DNA of 64,000 nt from Sphingopyxis sp. 2PD (GCF_005503695.1 NZ_SCMU01000004.1:106153-170152); one strand, 5' to 3'; counted from the first letter of the stretch, positions 14,074 to 21,764 are shown. A program made the numbers and translations. The notes: generated from the letters alone by a model not told the origin.

Positions 14074-15990
14074 TCAGGCCGCCTCCCACACTCGGTTCAA
14101 AATCAGCGCCGCGAGCGCAGCCTTATCTTGCGGCAGAAAGCGGCCGTAGTGCTTCGCCACGGTCTCCGGCGTATCCTGAATTGCATAGCTCGCCTGTTCA
14201 TAGGAACCAGTCTGCTTGAGAATATGCGTCGCCAATACGTCGCGCACGTTGTGCGGCCCGTGCGGCAGCAGCCCTTTAATTGCTCCCCGGCCGGTGTACG
14301 GGTTTTGGATGCCGTAACGCTGGGTAATCAGCCGCCATGCTTCGTAGAACGTATTTTGGTTGTAGGCGGCATCGCGGCTGGTGGCCTTCACCGTCTTCAC
14401 CAAGAATGTGCCCGGATCCGGCGCACCATTGATCAGCAATGCCCGCTGCCCGTTGATGTAGGACTCGATGTAACGGTAGAGTCCGCCAAGATCCGGCAAC
14501 ACCAACCGGAATGGCTTGTTTCCGAAAAAGGAGGAAGTGGAGTTTTTGAAAGCGCACGCGGGAATCAGCACCTCCCAACCTTGATCGCGCTCACTCCATC
14601 GCAACTCACCTCGGCGGCGTGATTCCAAAATCCGCTCCGCCGTCGGGGGGCGACCGCGCGGGCAGAAGAGAAGTTCTCGCAAGTTTTTCTGACGAAGCCC
14701 AAGATGGAGAGCTAGCCGAACCATTAAAAACGACCGGACAGATTCAGCCGCTTGGCGCGGATATCGCCGGGCATCGGGCATGAGCCGCAATATCTCTTCT
14801 GTGATCCGGCGATACTCAGCGACAGGGCTATCGGCTTCCAACACCGGCAAGATCGGTTCGAACGGATCGCGATGAACGCGCGCCACGCGCTGTATCTCTT
14901 TTGCTCGTGCGAGCCCATGCTTGTAGAAGCGCTCGCAGGTGCCCTCCCAATCGGCGCGCGCAGCCTCAATATCGGCAGACGATATTAGCCCAGGGATTAT
15001 TCGAAGGCGTGCGCTCAGTTGCGGATTTTGCCTCAGCCAGCCGGTTTCGATGCGCGTGAGGGATAGGCCGAGTTGGATCATGTTCACTTCCCAGCTCGTG
15101 TAGAAGCCACGTCTGCGTTCGCGCCACTGGACATACCAATCCCACACGGCCGGGAAGACAAGCATACCGAAAGCCAAGTTTCTGTGGGGAACCCCGAACC
15201 CTTTGATCTCGCTCCGAGGCGAGGCGGCTAATGCTCCAAATAGTAAGCCAAGGTGCTCGATTTTTTGCGCACCTGTGACGGAGTTCCAAACGCCGTTTCG
15301 TTGGAAACCGATTTCGGTAAGAGTCGCGGTTTTAAACCGAAGCAAATCGGCCATTTCATCTGCCAGCCGGGGCGGCGCATCCACGGCAGCAGCCGTGAGG
15401 TCCATTTCGACGTCGGCGAGAAACTGAATATCCTCGTCATCTTCCAAATCTATTTCCCCAATCGGCCTGCGATCGGTCAGATCAGGAAAACGGATGCCAA
15501 ATCGCTGTTTCACGGCTTCTGCTTGATAGCGACGATATTCGGTCGAGCCTGAAATGACGACGGTTCGAACCCAATTGAGAATTTCCTCGCGCTCTTTGGC
15601 GGGCCGACGATCAAAATCGTCCGGCAAATGCCATGCCAAGCGCCTGCGTTCAGATGGGGAAACACCCTTCAAACCCTTATGCCCCGTTGGCGCACGCACA
15701 TTATTGAACAGCTTGGCCCTGAAATAGCCCGATGGAAGGCGATAGCGCCGTTCGATCCGGGCTAAGATAATCATGCTAGCAACTGAGGAGGGCGCTTTCT
15801 TTCCCGCCGCCCATTGCAGGAGCGTGGATCGAGCGATCTCGTCTCCCTGACACGCTAACGACCGGTGAAGGTGGCCCCGGTGCTTTCGCCCTACAATGTC
15901 TGGCGCAACCCTGACATCGATGGATCGCGGCCCCCCATCCCCAAGTCGCTGCCGGACATTCCAGCCCTGCTCCGGGAATTGCTCGATCAT
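14074..15990 (-). CDS. Tyrosine-recombinase-like integrase, N-terminus uncertain or truncated
   Basis: Up to 638 residues from the ATG at 15990. The C-terminal 210 residues look like a tyrosine-recombinase catalytic domain: Arg433 in LGLRQKNLREL, a beta-hairpin Lys in AFKNSTSS, His580 and Arg583 in GPHNVRDVLATH, and Tyr615 in AKHYGRF. The usual second His/Trp position reads AIQDTPETV. Near the N-terminus, IARSTLLQWAAGKKAPSS followed by IERRYRLPSGYF looks like a helix-turn-helix that lacks its first helices. The 40 residues before it do not look like protein and lie antisense to another ORF, so the 5' end may be lost. Codon and base use is more A/T than the surrounding chromosome. Confidence 0.6.
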   Translation of the reverse strand: MIEQFPEQGWNVRQRLGDGGPRSIDVRVAPDIVGRKHRGHLHRSLACQGDEIARSTLLQWAAGKKAPSSVASMIILARIERRYRLPSGYFRAKLFNNVRAPTGHKGLKGVSPSERRRLAWHLPDDFDRRPAKEREEILNWVRTVVISGSTEYRRYQAEAVKQRFGIRFPDLTDRRPIGEIDLEDDEDIQFLADVEMDLTAAAVDAPPRLADEMADLLRFKTATLTEIGFQRNGVWNSVTGAQKIEHLGLLFGALAASPRSEIKGFGVPHRNLAFGMLVFPAVWDWYVQWRERRRGFYTSWEVNMIQLGLSLTRIETGWLRQNPQLSARLRIIPGLISSADIEAARADWEGTCERFYKHGLARAKEIQRVARVHRDPFEPILPVLEADSPVAEYRRITEEILRLMPDARRYPRQAAESVRSFLMVRLALHLGLRQKNLRELLFCPRGRPPTAERILESRRRGELRWSERDQGWEVLIPACAFKNSTSSFFGNKPFRLVLPDLGGLYRYIESYINGQRALLINGAPDPGTFLVKTVKATSRDAAYNQNTFYEAWRLITQRYGIQNPYTGRGAIKGLLPHGPHNVRDVLATHILKQTGSYEQASYAIQDTPETVAKHYGRFLPQDKAALAALILNRVWEAA

Positions 15991-16044
15991 GTGCGAGCGG
16001 TGACGGGACACACGCGTCCACGGCGGAGGAAAGCTCATGGCTGA
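15865..16044 (+). CDS. Small ORF (59 residues), possible 3' fragment of a lost gene
   Basis: From GTG at 15865 (the in-frame stop upstream is TAA at 15856-15858) the frame gives VAPVLSPYNVWRNPDIDG, then PKSLPDIPALLRELLDHVRA and a basic tail. It ends inside the first codons of the sigma-like gene (overlap 16037-16044), the arrangement expected of translationally coupled genes. The amphipathic LPDIPALLRELLDHVRA segment looks like real protein. There is no strong RBS, and it lies antisense to the weakest part of the integrase frame. It is either a small island protein or the C-terminal remnant of a larger one. I do not recognise a family. Confidence 0.35.
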   Translation: MKVAPVLSPYNVWRNPDIDGSRPPIPKSLPDIPALLRELLDHVRAVTGHTRPRRRKAHG

Positions 16045-16342
16045 CGACAACCTCGCCGCCCGCTTCGCGCGCACAATCCGAGACCTCCTTGCCCCACCGC
16101 CGGTCGTTCCCAGCTTCGATGAAAATGTCGACCCGGAGATTAGCCGGATTGAGTGGGCCATTGCCCGCCTGCCAAAGCGAACCCGCGATGTGTTTTTGAT
16201 GCACCGCTTCGACGATCTTCCCTACGACCGCATCGCGCATCGGCTGGGCATCAGCGAAAGGGCGGTCGAGCGGGAAATAGCTAGGGTGCTGCGCGCCATT
16301 CGGAAGGCGAGGGAAGAACATGCCCGCGAGCTTTCCAAGTAG
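16037..16342 (+). CDS. Sigma-70 region 4-like small protein
   Basis: A 101-residue protein whose second half matches sigma-factor region 4.2: ISRIEWAIARLPKRTRDVFL, then YDRIAHRLGISERAVEREIA and ARVLRAIRKA. This is a helix-turn-helix that in sigma factors reads the -35 element. Region 2 is absent, so it is unlikely to work alone as a sigma factor; it may be a DNA-binding regulator or a sigma-like accessory. The RBS GGAGGAAA precedes the ATG. It belongs to the island's rightward gene set (small ORF, this gene, 90-residue gene, serine recombinase), and regulation of the recombinase is a reasonable guess. Gene decay from a full ECF factor is an alternative. Confidence 0.7.
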   Translation: MADDNLAARFARTIRDLLAPPPVVPSFDENVDPEISRIEWAIARLPKRTRDVFLMHRFDDLPYDRIAHRLGISERAVEREIARVLRAIRKAREEHARELSK

Positions 16343-16477
16343 CTGGCTGACAACGGACGCTAGGGTGGCGATTCGCGGTGCGACGCGGGACGGACGCGGC
16401 AAAAGCGCACCAGCGCCGGAATCCGATCTTTCCTGTAGGTTCTTTTTCTTCTCCATTAATGGATACGCGCCGAGGAA

Positions 16478-16750
16478 GTGCGGATTGTTGTTCCATTGCG
16501 CGAGTTACTGCGCGACCGTTGCAGCGTGGCCCGCCCCTCCCCCAAGCGAGCGCCCAGCGCATCGGAGCAGCTTGAAGCGCTGCTCGGCAAGCCGTGGCCC
16601 ATTCCGGGTCGCCCTCCCAAGCATGACCTCTCGACATGGCGCGTCACCGATGATTGGCCCGATCCCGTTCCGGTCAGTTTGGCGGAAATCGAAGTGTTCG
16701 AGCGCTGGTTCGGCGATCTTTTCGACGAACTGTTTTCCCCGCCCTTTTGA
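16478..16750 (+). CDS. Hypothetical island protein upstream of the serine recombinase
   Basis: Up to 90 residues from a GTG at 16478; a later GTG (reading VARPSPKRAPSASEQ) may be the true start because GAGGAA touches the first one. The protein contains EALLGKPWPIPGRPPKHDLS and ends with SLAEIEVFERWFGDLFDELF, an acidic amphipathic helix. The coherent codon use of the second half and the 21-base gap to the recombinase ATG make it likely to be real and co-expressed. No known domain was recognised. It could be a partner or directionality factor for the recombinase, which is inference from position only. Confidence 0.5.
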   Translation: MRIVVPLRELLRDRCSVARPSPKRAPSASEQLEALLGKPWPIPGRPPKHDLSTWRVTDDWPDPVPVSLAEIEVFERWFGDLFDELFSPPF

Positions 16751-16771
16751 GCCGACCTTTTGGAGACTGCC

Positions 16772-18427
16772 ATGACCGCGCCGCAGACCATTACGGGGGC
16801 GCGCGCTGCCCTCTATCTTCGCGTCTCGACCGCGCGGCAAGCCGAGCATGATGTGTCGATCCCCGATCAGCGGCGGCAGGGCGAAGGCTGGTGCGCATCG
16901 CGCGGGCTCAAGGTCGTGGACACCTATATCGAGTCCGGCGCCTCGGCGACCAATGATCGCCGCCCGGAGTTCCAAAGACTAATTGAGGCCGGGACATCAA
17001 AACCGGCGCCGTTCGACCTTGTGGTGGTCCACAGCTTCTCCCGCTTCTTCCGCGATCATTTCGAGCTGGAGTTCTATATCCGCAAACTCGCCAAGAATGG
17101 GGTGAAGCTCGTCTCCATTACGCAGGAAATGGGCGACGATCCCATGCACGTTATGATGCGCCAGATTATGGCGCTGTTCGACGAGTATCAGTCGAAGGAG
17201 ACTGCTAAACACGTCCTGCGCGCGATGCGCGAGAATGCGCGGCAAGGCTTCTGGAATGGATCGCTTCCGCCGATCGGCTACCGCGTCGTTGCTGCCGAGC
17301 AGCGCGGCGCGAAGGTCAAGAAGCGGTTGGAGATAGACCCCTTCCATGCCGAGACCGTGCGCTCGATATTTCGGCTTGCCCTAGCGGGCGACGGTGTATC
17401 GGGTCCGATGGGGGTCAAGGCAATCGCCGCGTGGCTCAACGAGAGGTCCATTCGCACTCGCGACGGCGGGCGCTGGGGTCTCGGAGCCGTCCACCAGATA
17501 CTGACCCGCTCGACCTATACCGGGCGCCACGAGTTCAACCGCCGGGGCAAGGATAGGAAGCTTAAACCGAAGTCAGAGGCGGTAGTGGTCGATGTGCCCC
17601 CGATCATCGATCTGGAGATCTATGAGGCGGTGCAGGCACACTTGCAGGCCCGCAACCCCAAGAAGATGCCGCCTCGCGTCGTGAGCGGCCCCACGCTCCT
17701 TACCGGCCTCATTCATTGCGCGAAGTGTAGCGGGGCCATGACCATACGCACCGGCAAAGGTGGCCGCTATCGCTATTACGCCTGTTCGACCAAGGCGCGG
17801 CAGGGAGCGACCGCCTGCGCTGGCATGACGGTGCCAATGGCGAAGCTGGACGATCTGGTTGCAAAACATTTGGAGGACCGGCTTCTTCAACCCGACCGGC
17901 TGGAAGTCATTCTGTCAGCCGTTCTGGATCGGCGGCAAGAACAGGCGACCCGCAAGCGCGCCCATGTGGCCGATCTCAACAAGCGAGCCACAGAGGCCGA
18001 CCTGCGGCTAAAGCGGCTCTTCGACGCAATCGAGAACGGCATTGCCGATGTGAACGATTCTGACCTCAAAGAGCGCATCGCAACGCTCAAGGCGACGCGC
18101 GATCAGGCTAAGGCCGACGCGGAGCGCGTGACCGCCTCGCTCGGTGCTGCGGGCCAAAAGGCGGTCCAGCCCGAAATGCTGGCGAAGTTCGCGAGCGCCG
18201 CGCGCCAAAGAATGAGAATTGAGGGTGGCGGCTATCGCCGCGATCATGTCCGCGCGCTTGCGCAGCGGGTTGAAGTCGATGTTGGAGAGGTTCGGATTCT
18301 CGGCTCGAAAAGCAATCTGCTGCAAGCGCTGATCGCGGGGGCCGCCGAAACAAAGCCGGGCGCAGTGCCCAGCTTTGTTCCGAAGTGGTGCGCCCGGCAG
18401 GATTCGAACCTGCGACCACCCGCTTAG
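16772..18427 (+). CDS. Large serine recombinase (site-specific integrase)
   Basis: This 551-residue protein has the resolvase domain (residues about 11-155, nucleophile Ser19 in YLRVSTARQ, and VVVHSFSRFFRDH), then a Recombinase domain (about 165-290). A zinc ribbon follows (Cys316, Cys319, Cys338, Cys349 in CAKCSGAM and YYACSTKARQGATACAG), and then a coiled coil (about 375-440). Such enzymes integrate and excise elements through a phosphoserine intermediate. ATG at 16772 has GGAG seven bases upstream. The last 13 codons (CARQDSNLRPPA and the Trp before) are the antisense of tRNA-Arg, which means the gene's 3' end was completed by the target. It is the right-hand gene of the island. Confidence 0.92.
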   Translation: MTAPQTITGARAALYLRVSTARQAEHDVSIPDQRRQGEGWCASRGLKVVDTYIESGASATNDRRPEFQRLIEAGTSKPAPFDLVVVHSFSRFFRDHFELEFYIRKLAKNGVKLVSITQEMGDDPMHVMMRQIMALFDEYQSKETAKHVLRAMRENARQGFWNGSLPPIGYRVVAAEQRGAKVKKRLEIDPFHAETVRSIFRLALAGDGVSGPMGVKAIAAWLNERSIRTRDGGRWGLGAVHQILTRSTYTGRHEFNRRGKDRKLKPKSEAVVVDVPPIIDLEIYEAVQAHLQARNPKKMPPRVVSGPTLLTGLIHCAKCSGAMTIRTGKGGRYRYYACSTKARQGATACAGMTVPMAKLDDLVAKHLEDRLLQPDRLEVILSAVLDRRQEQATRKRAHVADLNKRATEADLRLKRLFDAIENGIADVNDSDLKERIATLKATRDQAKADAERVTASLGAAGQKAVQPEMLAKFASAARQRMRIEGGGYRRDHVRALAQRVEVDVGEVRILGSKSNLLQALIAGAAETKPGAVPSFVPKWCARQDSNLRPPA

Positions 18428-18462
18428 AAGGCGGGTGCTCTATCCAGCTGAGCTACGGGCGC
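18386..18462 (-). tRNA. tRNA-Arg (anticodon TCT)
   Basis: The minus-strand sequence folds as a tRNA. The acceptor arms GCGCCCG and CGGGCGC pair, the D-arm is AGCTCAGCTGGATAGAGCA, the anticodon stem CCCGC/GCGGG encloses the loop CTTCTAA (anticodon TCT, reading AGA), and the T-arm contains GGTTCGAATCC. A discriminator A and an encoded CCA follow (18386-18389). Its 3' half overlaps the end of the serine recombinase gene in antisense, so the tRNA 3' end is the likely attachment site of the island to its left. Confidence 0.95.
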
Positions 18463-18521
18463 TTGGTTCGCGCGAATAGCGTGGTTTGCGCGGGCTGCAA
18501 AGCAGGTTAAGCAGCGTCCCG

Positions 18522-19310
18522 ATGACCGAGCCCGCCGCTTTCCCCAACCGACCCGCAGCCGTCAGCGCGTCCAGCGTTCGCCACTTTCGCTATTATGACC
18601 TGGTCATGGCGGCGTTCGTCACGGTGCTGCTGCTGTCCAACATCATCGGCGCGTCGAAGCTGTCGACGCTCGGCGGGCTGACCTTTGGCGCCGGGATCCT
18701 GTTTTTCCCGATTGGTTATGTCATCGGCGACGTGCTGACCGAAGTCTATGGCTATGCGCACGCGCGGCGCGTGATCTGGACGGGTTTCGGGGCGCTTATC
18801 TTTATGGCGGTGATGAGCTGGGTCGTGCTGGCGATGCCCCCGGCGCAGGATTGGTGGTGCAGCGGCACCGAAAGCCTGACCTTGAAATCGGGCGAGGCGA
18901 GCGGCAGCGGCGCGGTGTGCCAGGCGACGTATGAAAGCGTGTTCGGCAGCGCGTGGCGGATCGTGCTGGCGTCGATCGCGGCCTTTTGGGCGGGCGAGTT
19001 TGTGAATTCCTATGTCCTGGCGCGGATGAAGATCGCGACCGGCGGGCGCTTTTTGTGGATGCGCACGATCGGGTCGACGATCGTCGGCCAGGGGATCGAC
19101 AGCCTGATCTTTTACCCGATCGCCTTCCTCGGCATCTGGGAAACCGAACAGGTGCTGCTGGTGATGGTGACGAACTGGGCGATGAAGGTCGCCTGGGAAG
19201 CCGCGCTGACCCCCGCAACCTATGTGGTGGTGGGGGCGTTGAAACGCCGCGAAGGTGTCGACGTATTCGACGAAGGCACCAATTTTACCCCGTTCGCGGC
19301 CAAGGTCTGA
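18522..19310 (+). CDS. yhhQ: Queuosine precursor transporter, YhhQ/VUT family
   Basis: A 262-residue inner-membrane protein with about six helices. Characteristic features are VLLLSNIIGASKL near the start, FPIGYVIGDVLTEVYGYAHA (the family signature) and GEFVNSYVLARMK. The family imports preQ0/preQ1 for queuosine tRNA modification. A family variant insertion (SGTESLTLKSGEASGSGAV) sits in a periplasmic loop and contains one of two cysteines. ATG at 18522 is chosen because it precedes the soluble leader MTEPAAFPNRPAA; no strong RBS was seen. A small membrane-protein gene follows after three bases and is probably co-transcribed. Confidence 0.9.
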   Translation: MTEPAAFPNRPAAVSASSVRHFRYYDLVMAAFVTVLLLSNIIGASKLSTLGGLTFGAGILFFPIGYVIGDVLTEVYGYAHARRVIWTGFGALIFMAVMSWVVLAMPPAQDWWCSGTESLTLKSGEASGSGAVCQATYESVFGSAWRIVLASIAAFWAGEFVNSYVLARMKIATGGRFLWMRTIGSTIVGQGIDSLIFYPIAFLGIWETEQVLLVMVTNWAMKVAWEAALTPATYVVVGALKRREGVDVFDEGTNFTPFAAKV

Positions 19311-19313
19311 TCG

Positions 19314-19709
19314 ATGACGCTGATTGAAATTGCCTCGCTGTTTGGCGAGCGGAAGGCCTCGCTGGTCGAATTGAGCGGGTTGGACAAGGACGCGCTGCAC
19401 ATCTATTTCGGGCTGTCGCTGTTCCTGATCATTCGCCTGTTCTGGCGCTGGCGCGGCGGCTGGCTGGTTGCGTGGCTGGCGGTTCTGGTGATGGCGATCG
19501 GGGGCGAATGGCTCGACATGACGCGCGAGATGGGTGATGCGACCATCCAGCCCGACGCGGCGCATTGGCACGACATCTGGAACACGATCTTCTGGCCGAC
19601 GGTGCTGCTGCTCGTCGGACGCTGGTTACAACCGCGCACAAAGGATGCGGCGGTTATGGCGAGCGAAATGTCAGGCGAGGACACCGAGCGCCGCCTCGAA
19701 CAGGCGTAG
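19314..19709 (+). CDS. Hypothetical membrane protein downstream of the queuosine precursor transporter
   Basis: This 131-residue protein has three likely membrane segments: [35 protein letters not shown] and [18 protein letters not shown]. The soluble N-terminus ([16 protein letters not shown]) and the C-terminus are short. The middle segment is followed by GEWLDM and the third is preceded by HWHDIWNT, conserved-looking polar residues near the membrane face. The gene begins three bases after the transporter stop and overlaps the convergent purQ by 39 bases at its 3' end. Function unknown; VanZ-like topology is possible but not demonstrable. Confidence 0.65.
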   Translation: MTLIEIASLFGERKASLVELSGLDKDALHIYFGLSLFLIIRLFWRWRGGWLVAWLAVLVMAIGGEWLDMTREMGDATIQPDAAHWHDIWNTIFWPTVLLLVGRWLQPRTKDAAVMASEMSGEDTERRLEQA

Positions 19710-20336
19710 CCCGTCGGTGCCGCCGTGGGCGCGGTCGATCGCGCGTTCGGGGTGCGGCATCATGCCGAGCACATTGCCCGCATCATTGAGCACGCCCGCG
19801 ATGTCGCGCGCCGACCCGTTGACGCTGTCGGCATAACGGAACGCAACGCGCCCTTCGCCCTCGATCCGGTCGAGCGTTGCGGCATCGGCAAAATAATTGC
19901 CGTCATGGTGGGCGACCGGAATATTGATTTCCTCGCCCGCATTGTAGCTCGCGGTGAACAGCGACTGGCTGTTTTCGACCTTGAGCGGCACGGTGCGGCA
20001 CACGAAGTTGAGGCCCGCATTGCGCATCAGGGCGCCGGGCAGCAGCTGCGCTTCGGTCAGCACCTGGAACCCGTTGCACACGCCGAGCACCGGGACGCCG
20101 CCCGCCGCGGCATCGGCGACGCTACGCAGGATCGGCGACCGCGCCGCCATCGCGCCCGAGCGAAGGTAGTCGCCGTAGGAGAAACCGCCGGGCAGCGCGA
20201 TGAAATCGGTGCCGTCGGGCAGGTCGGTGTCGCGGTGCCACACCATCGCGGGAGCACGGCCTGTCACCTGCTCCAGCGCGACCGCCATGTCGCGATCGCA
20301 GTTCGAGCCGGGAAAGACGATGACGGCGGTCTTCAT
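19671..20336 (-). CDS. purQ: Phosphoribosylformylglycinamidine synthase subunit PurQ (glutaminase)
   Basis: A 221-residue class I glutamine amidotransferase with start [20 protein letters not shown] and RBS GGAGCG. The catalytic triad is visible: Cys in [11 protein letters not shown] and His-Glu in [10 protein letters not shown]. It supplies ammonia from glutamine to the PurL synthase to make FGAM, the fourth step of purine synthesis, in a complex with PurS and PurL. purS lies 14 bases upstream on the same strand; purL and purC do not adjoin. The length is normal for the small-subunit form. It overlaps the convergent membrane-protein gene at its 3' end. Confidence 0.96.
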   Translation of the reverse strand: MKTAVIVFPGSNCDRDMAVALEQVTGRAPAMVWHRDTDLPDGTDFIALPGGFSYGDYLRSGAMAARSPILRSVADAAAGGVPVLGVCNGFQVLTEAQLLPGALMRNAGLNFVCRTVPLKVENSQSLFTASYNAGEEINIPVAHHDGNYFADAATLDRIEGEGRVAFRYADSVNGSARDIAGVLNDAGNVLGMMPHPERAIDRAHGGTDGLRLFEAALGVLA

Positions 20337-20350
20337 GGGCTTCGCTCCCG

Positions 20351-20581
20351 TTACGGACGTTCGATGCGGTAGTTTTCGATCACCGTGTTGGCGAGCAGTT
20401 TTGCGCACATCGCGTCGAGATCGGCATCGCTCGTGCCGTCAGCGACGTCGAGTTCGATGAAGCGGCCCGCGCGCACATCGGCGACGCCGCCAAATCCCAG
20501 CCCTTCGAGTGCATGATGGATCGCCTTGCCCTGCGGGTCGAGGACCCCCGGCTTCAGCGTCACATAGACATTCACTTTCAT
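20351..20581 (-). CDS. purS: Phosphoribosylformylglycinamidine synthase subunit PurS
   Basis: A 76-residue protein of the expected length for PurS. It starts [20 protein letters not shown] and contains [20 protein letters not shown], the conserved interface region. As a dimer it bridges PurL and PurQ in the FGAM synthase complex and helps channel ammonia. It is followed at once by purQ, so the two form an operon read leftward. The promoter should lie in 20582-20680, which also carries the start region of the divergent bfd gene; no purine operator was recognised. Confidence 0.95.
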   Translation of the reverse strand: MKVNVYVTLKPGVLDPQGKAIHHALEGLGFGGVADVRAGRFIELDVADGTSDADLDAMCAKLLANTVIENYRIERP

Positions 20582-20685
20582 GGGGCAGGCCTTTGCGAAG
20601 GAGTGCGGGGAAGATGGGCGCGCCTATGCCCGCGAATCACTTTTCGGGCAAGGGCCGGAACCGGGAAAAAAGTGGCTGTTCGGAT

Positions 20686-20725
20686 TGCGAACCAGTCGCA
20701 TCTTTCCTGTTGCGAATCTCTCGCA
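20686..20725 (+). promoter_or_regulatory. Two tandem TGCGA-N5-TCGCA sites upstream of bfd
   Basis: TGCGA-ACCAG-TCGCA (20686-20700) and TGCGA-ATCTC-TCGCA (20711-20725) are perfect 5-base inverted repeats with identical spacing and centres 25 bases apart. A half-site TTCGCA lies next to the bfd ATG. The genes downstream handle iron, so an iron-responsive regulator (Fur/Irr-like) is the obvious candidate; which protein binds is unknown. Confidence 0.6.
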
Positions 20726-20762
20726 CTAGCCCTACATGGGCATTGTTGAGAAGGATTCGCAC

Positions 20763-20936
20763 ATGGTCGTCTGTGTCTGCAACGCAATAAGGGAAAGCCA
20801 GCTGCGCGATGTCGCGCGCGATGGCCAGTTGCGCTGTGCCAAGGCGGCTTATGCGCAATTGGGTCGCAAACCCAAATGCGGCCAATGCCTGCCTTTCGCT
20901 CGCAATATCATCAGCGACGTCGCCGCGACCGCCTGA
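20763..20936 (+). CDS. bfd: Bacterioferritin-associated ferredoxin Bfd
   Basis: A 57-residue BFD-like [2Fe-2S] protein. The cluster ligands Cys4, Cys6 (VVCVCN), Cys39 and Cys42 (KCGQC) are all present, in the CxC...CxxC spacing of Bfd. It binds bacterioferritin and passes electrons to its haem so that stored Fe(III) leaves as Fe(II). The ATG at 20763 was chosen because the ligands begin three residues later; an upstream frame start would add nine odd residues and overlap the operator region. bfr follows 100 bases downstream on the same strand. Two palindromic sites precede it. Confidence 0.93.
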   Translation: MVVCVCNAIRESQLRDVARDGQLRCAKAAYAQLGRKPKCGQCLPFARNIISDVAATA

Positions 20937-21036
20937 TTTTTCTTGGTTTTCTGCCGTTTTTGACCTTGGCCTGATGGGGCCGGGGCGCGTATAATGCGCG
21001 CATCCCATTCCAGGAACATATGACAGGACAGACAGC

Positions 21037-21519
21037 ATGAAGGGCGACGAAAAGGTCATCGATTTCCTCAACGAGGCGTTGAAGAACGAGCTGACCGCAA
21101 TCAACCAATATTGGCTGCATTACCGGATGCTCGACAATTGGGGCGTCGCGAAGCTGGCGCATTTCGAACGCGAGGAATCGATCGACGAAATGAAGCACGC
21201 CGACAAGTTGGCGGACCGTATCCTGTTCCTGGGCGGGCTGCCCAATTTCCAGATGCTGGGCCGCCTGCGCGTCGGCGAAACGGTCGAAGAGATTTTGAAG
21301 GCCGACCTGGCGCTCGAGGAAGAAGCGATCCCGTTGCTGAAAGATGCGATCGCGCACGCCGAAAGCGTCCGCGACTATGTGAGCCGCGACCTGTTCGCCG
21401 ACATCCTCGAAAGCGAGGAACATCATGTCGATGAGCTGGAAAAGCAGTTCGAGATGATCGAGCGGATGGGCATCGCCAATTATATCCAGCTGCAGTCGAA
21501 GCCCGCCCACGACGATTGA
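21037..21519 (+). CDS. bfr: Bacterioferritin
   Basis: This 160-residue four-helix ferritin has the ferroxidase ligands Glu18, Glu51 and His54 in ELTAINQYWLH and EESIDEMKHADK. The haem ligand Met52 lies in DEMKHAD, which distinguishes bacterioferritin from haem-free ferritin. It forms a 24-subunit shell that oxidises and stores iron in the cytoplasm. Pairing with bfd upstream gives a store-and-release unit, probably under shared iron control. A large inverted repeat and a T-tract terminator follow. The sequence ends LQSKPAHDD, normal length. Confidence 0.97.
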   Translation: MKGDEKVIDFLNEALKNELTAINQYWLHYRMLDNWGVAKLAHFEREESIDEMKHADKLADRILFLGGLPNFQMLGRLRVGETVEEILKADLALEEEAIPLLKDAIAHAESVRDYVSRDLFADILESEEHHVDELEKQFEMIERMGIANYIQLQSKPAHDD

Positions 21520-21528
21520 ATACGGAAA

Positions 21529-21590
21529 CGTCGCGCCCGCGCAGGGCGACCAGAGGCGCGTGACTCTGGTCGCCCTGCGCGGGCGCGACG
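21529..21590. repeat. Perfect 27-bp inverted repeat, family E copy 2
   Basis: The arms at 21529-21555 (beginning CGTCGCGCCCGCGCAGGG) and 21564-21590 are exact complements around the loop GCGCGTGA. The centre AGAGGCGCGTGACTCT is shared with the element at 12721-12823. It sits ten bases after the bfr stop. Confidence 0.9.
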
Positions 21591-21605
21591 ATAAACCGTC
21601 ATTTT

Positions 21606-21633
21606 GAGGGCGCTCTCAGGCGCCTCTTTTTTT
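21606..21633 (+). terminator. Rho-independent terminator after bfr
   Basis: GAGGGCGC, a short loop and GGCGCCTC form a near-perfect stem, followed by seven Ts. It lies on the coding side of bfr and downstream of the larger inverted repeat. Confidence 0.7.
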
Positions 21634-21764
21634 GCTTGTGTTTGCGATTAATTCTCAATAGCAGGGTTAGGCAGTCCCCTCCTGCCGGTCGCTGCCTCGC
21701 GGCGGCCGGCATCTTTTTCGAAAGCGGGGACGGAGGACGGCAACCGCCGGGAGACGATAGAGCC

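Noticed and set aside
15991..16161. 57 extra N-terminal residues for the tyrosine-recombinase-like gene
   Set aside because: That stretch is antisense to the sigma-like gene, which has a recognisable domain and RBS.
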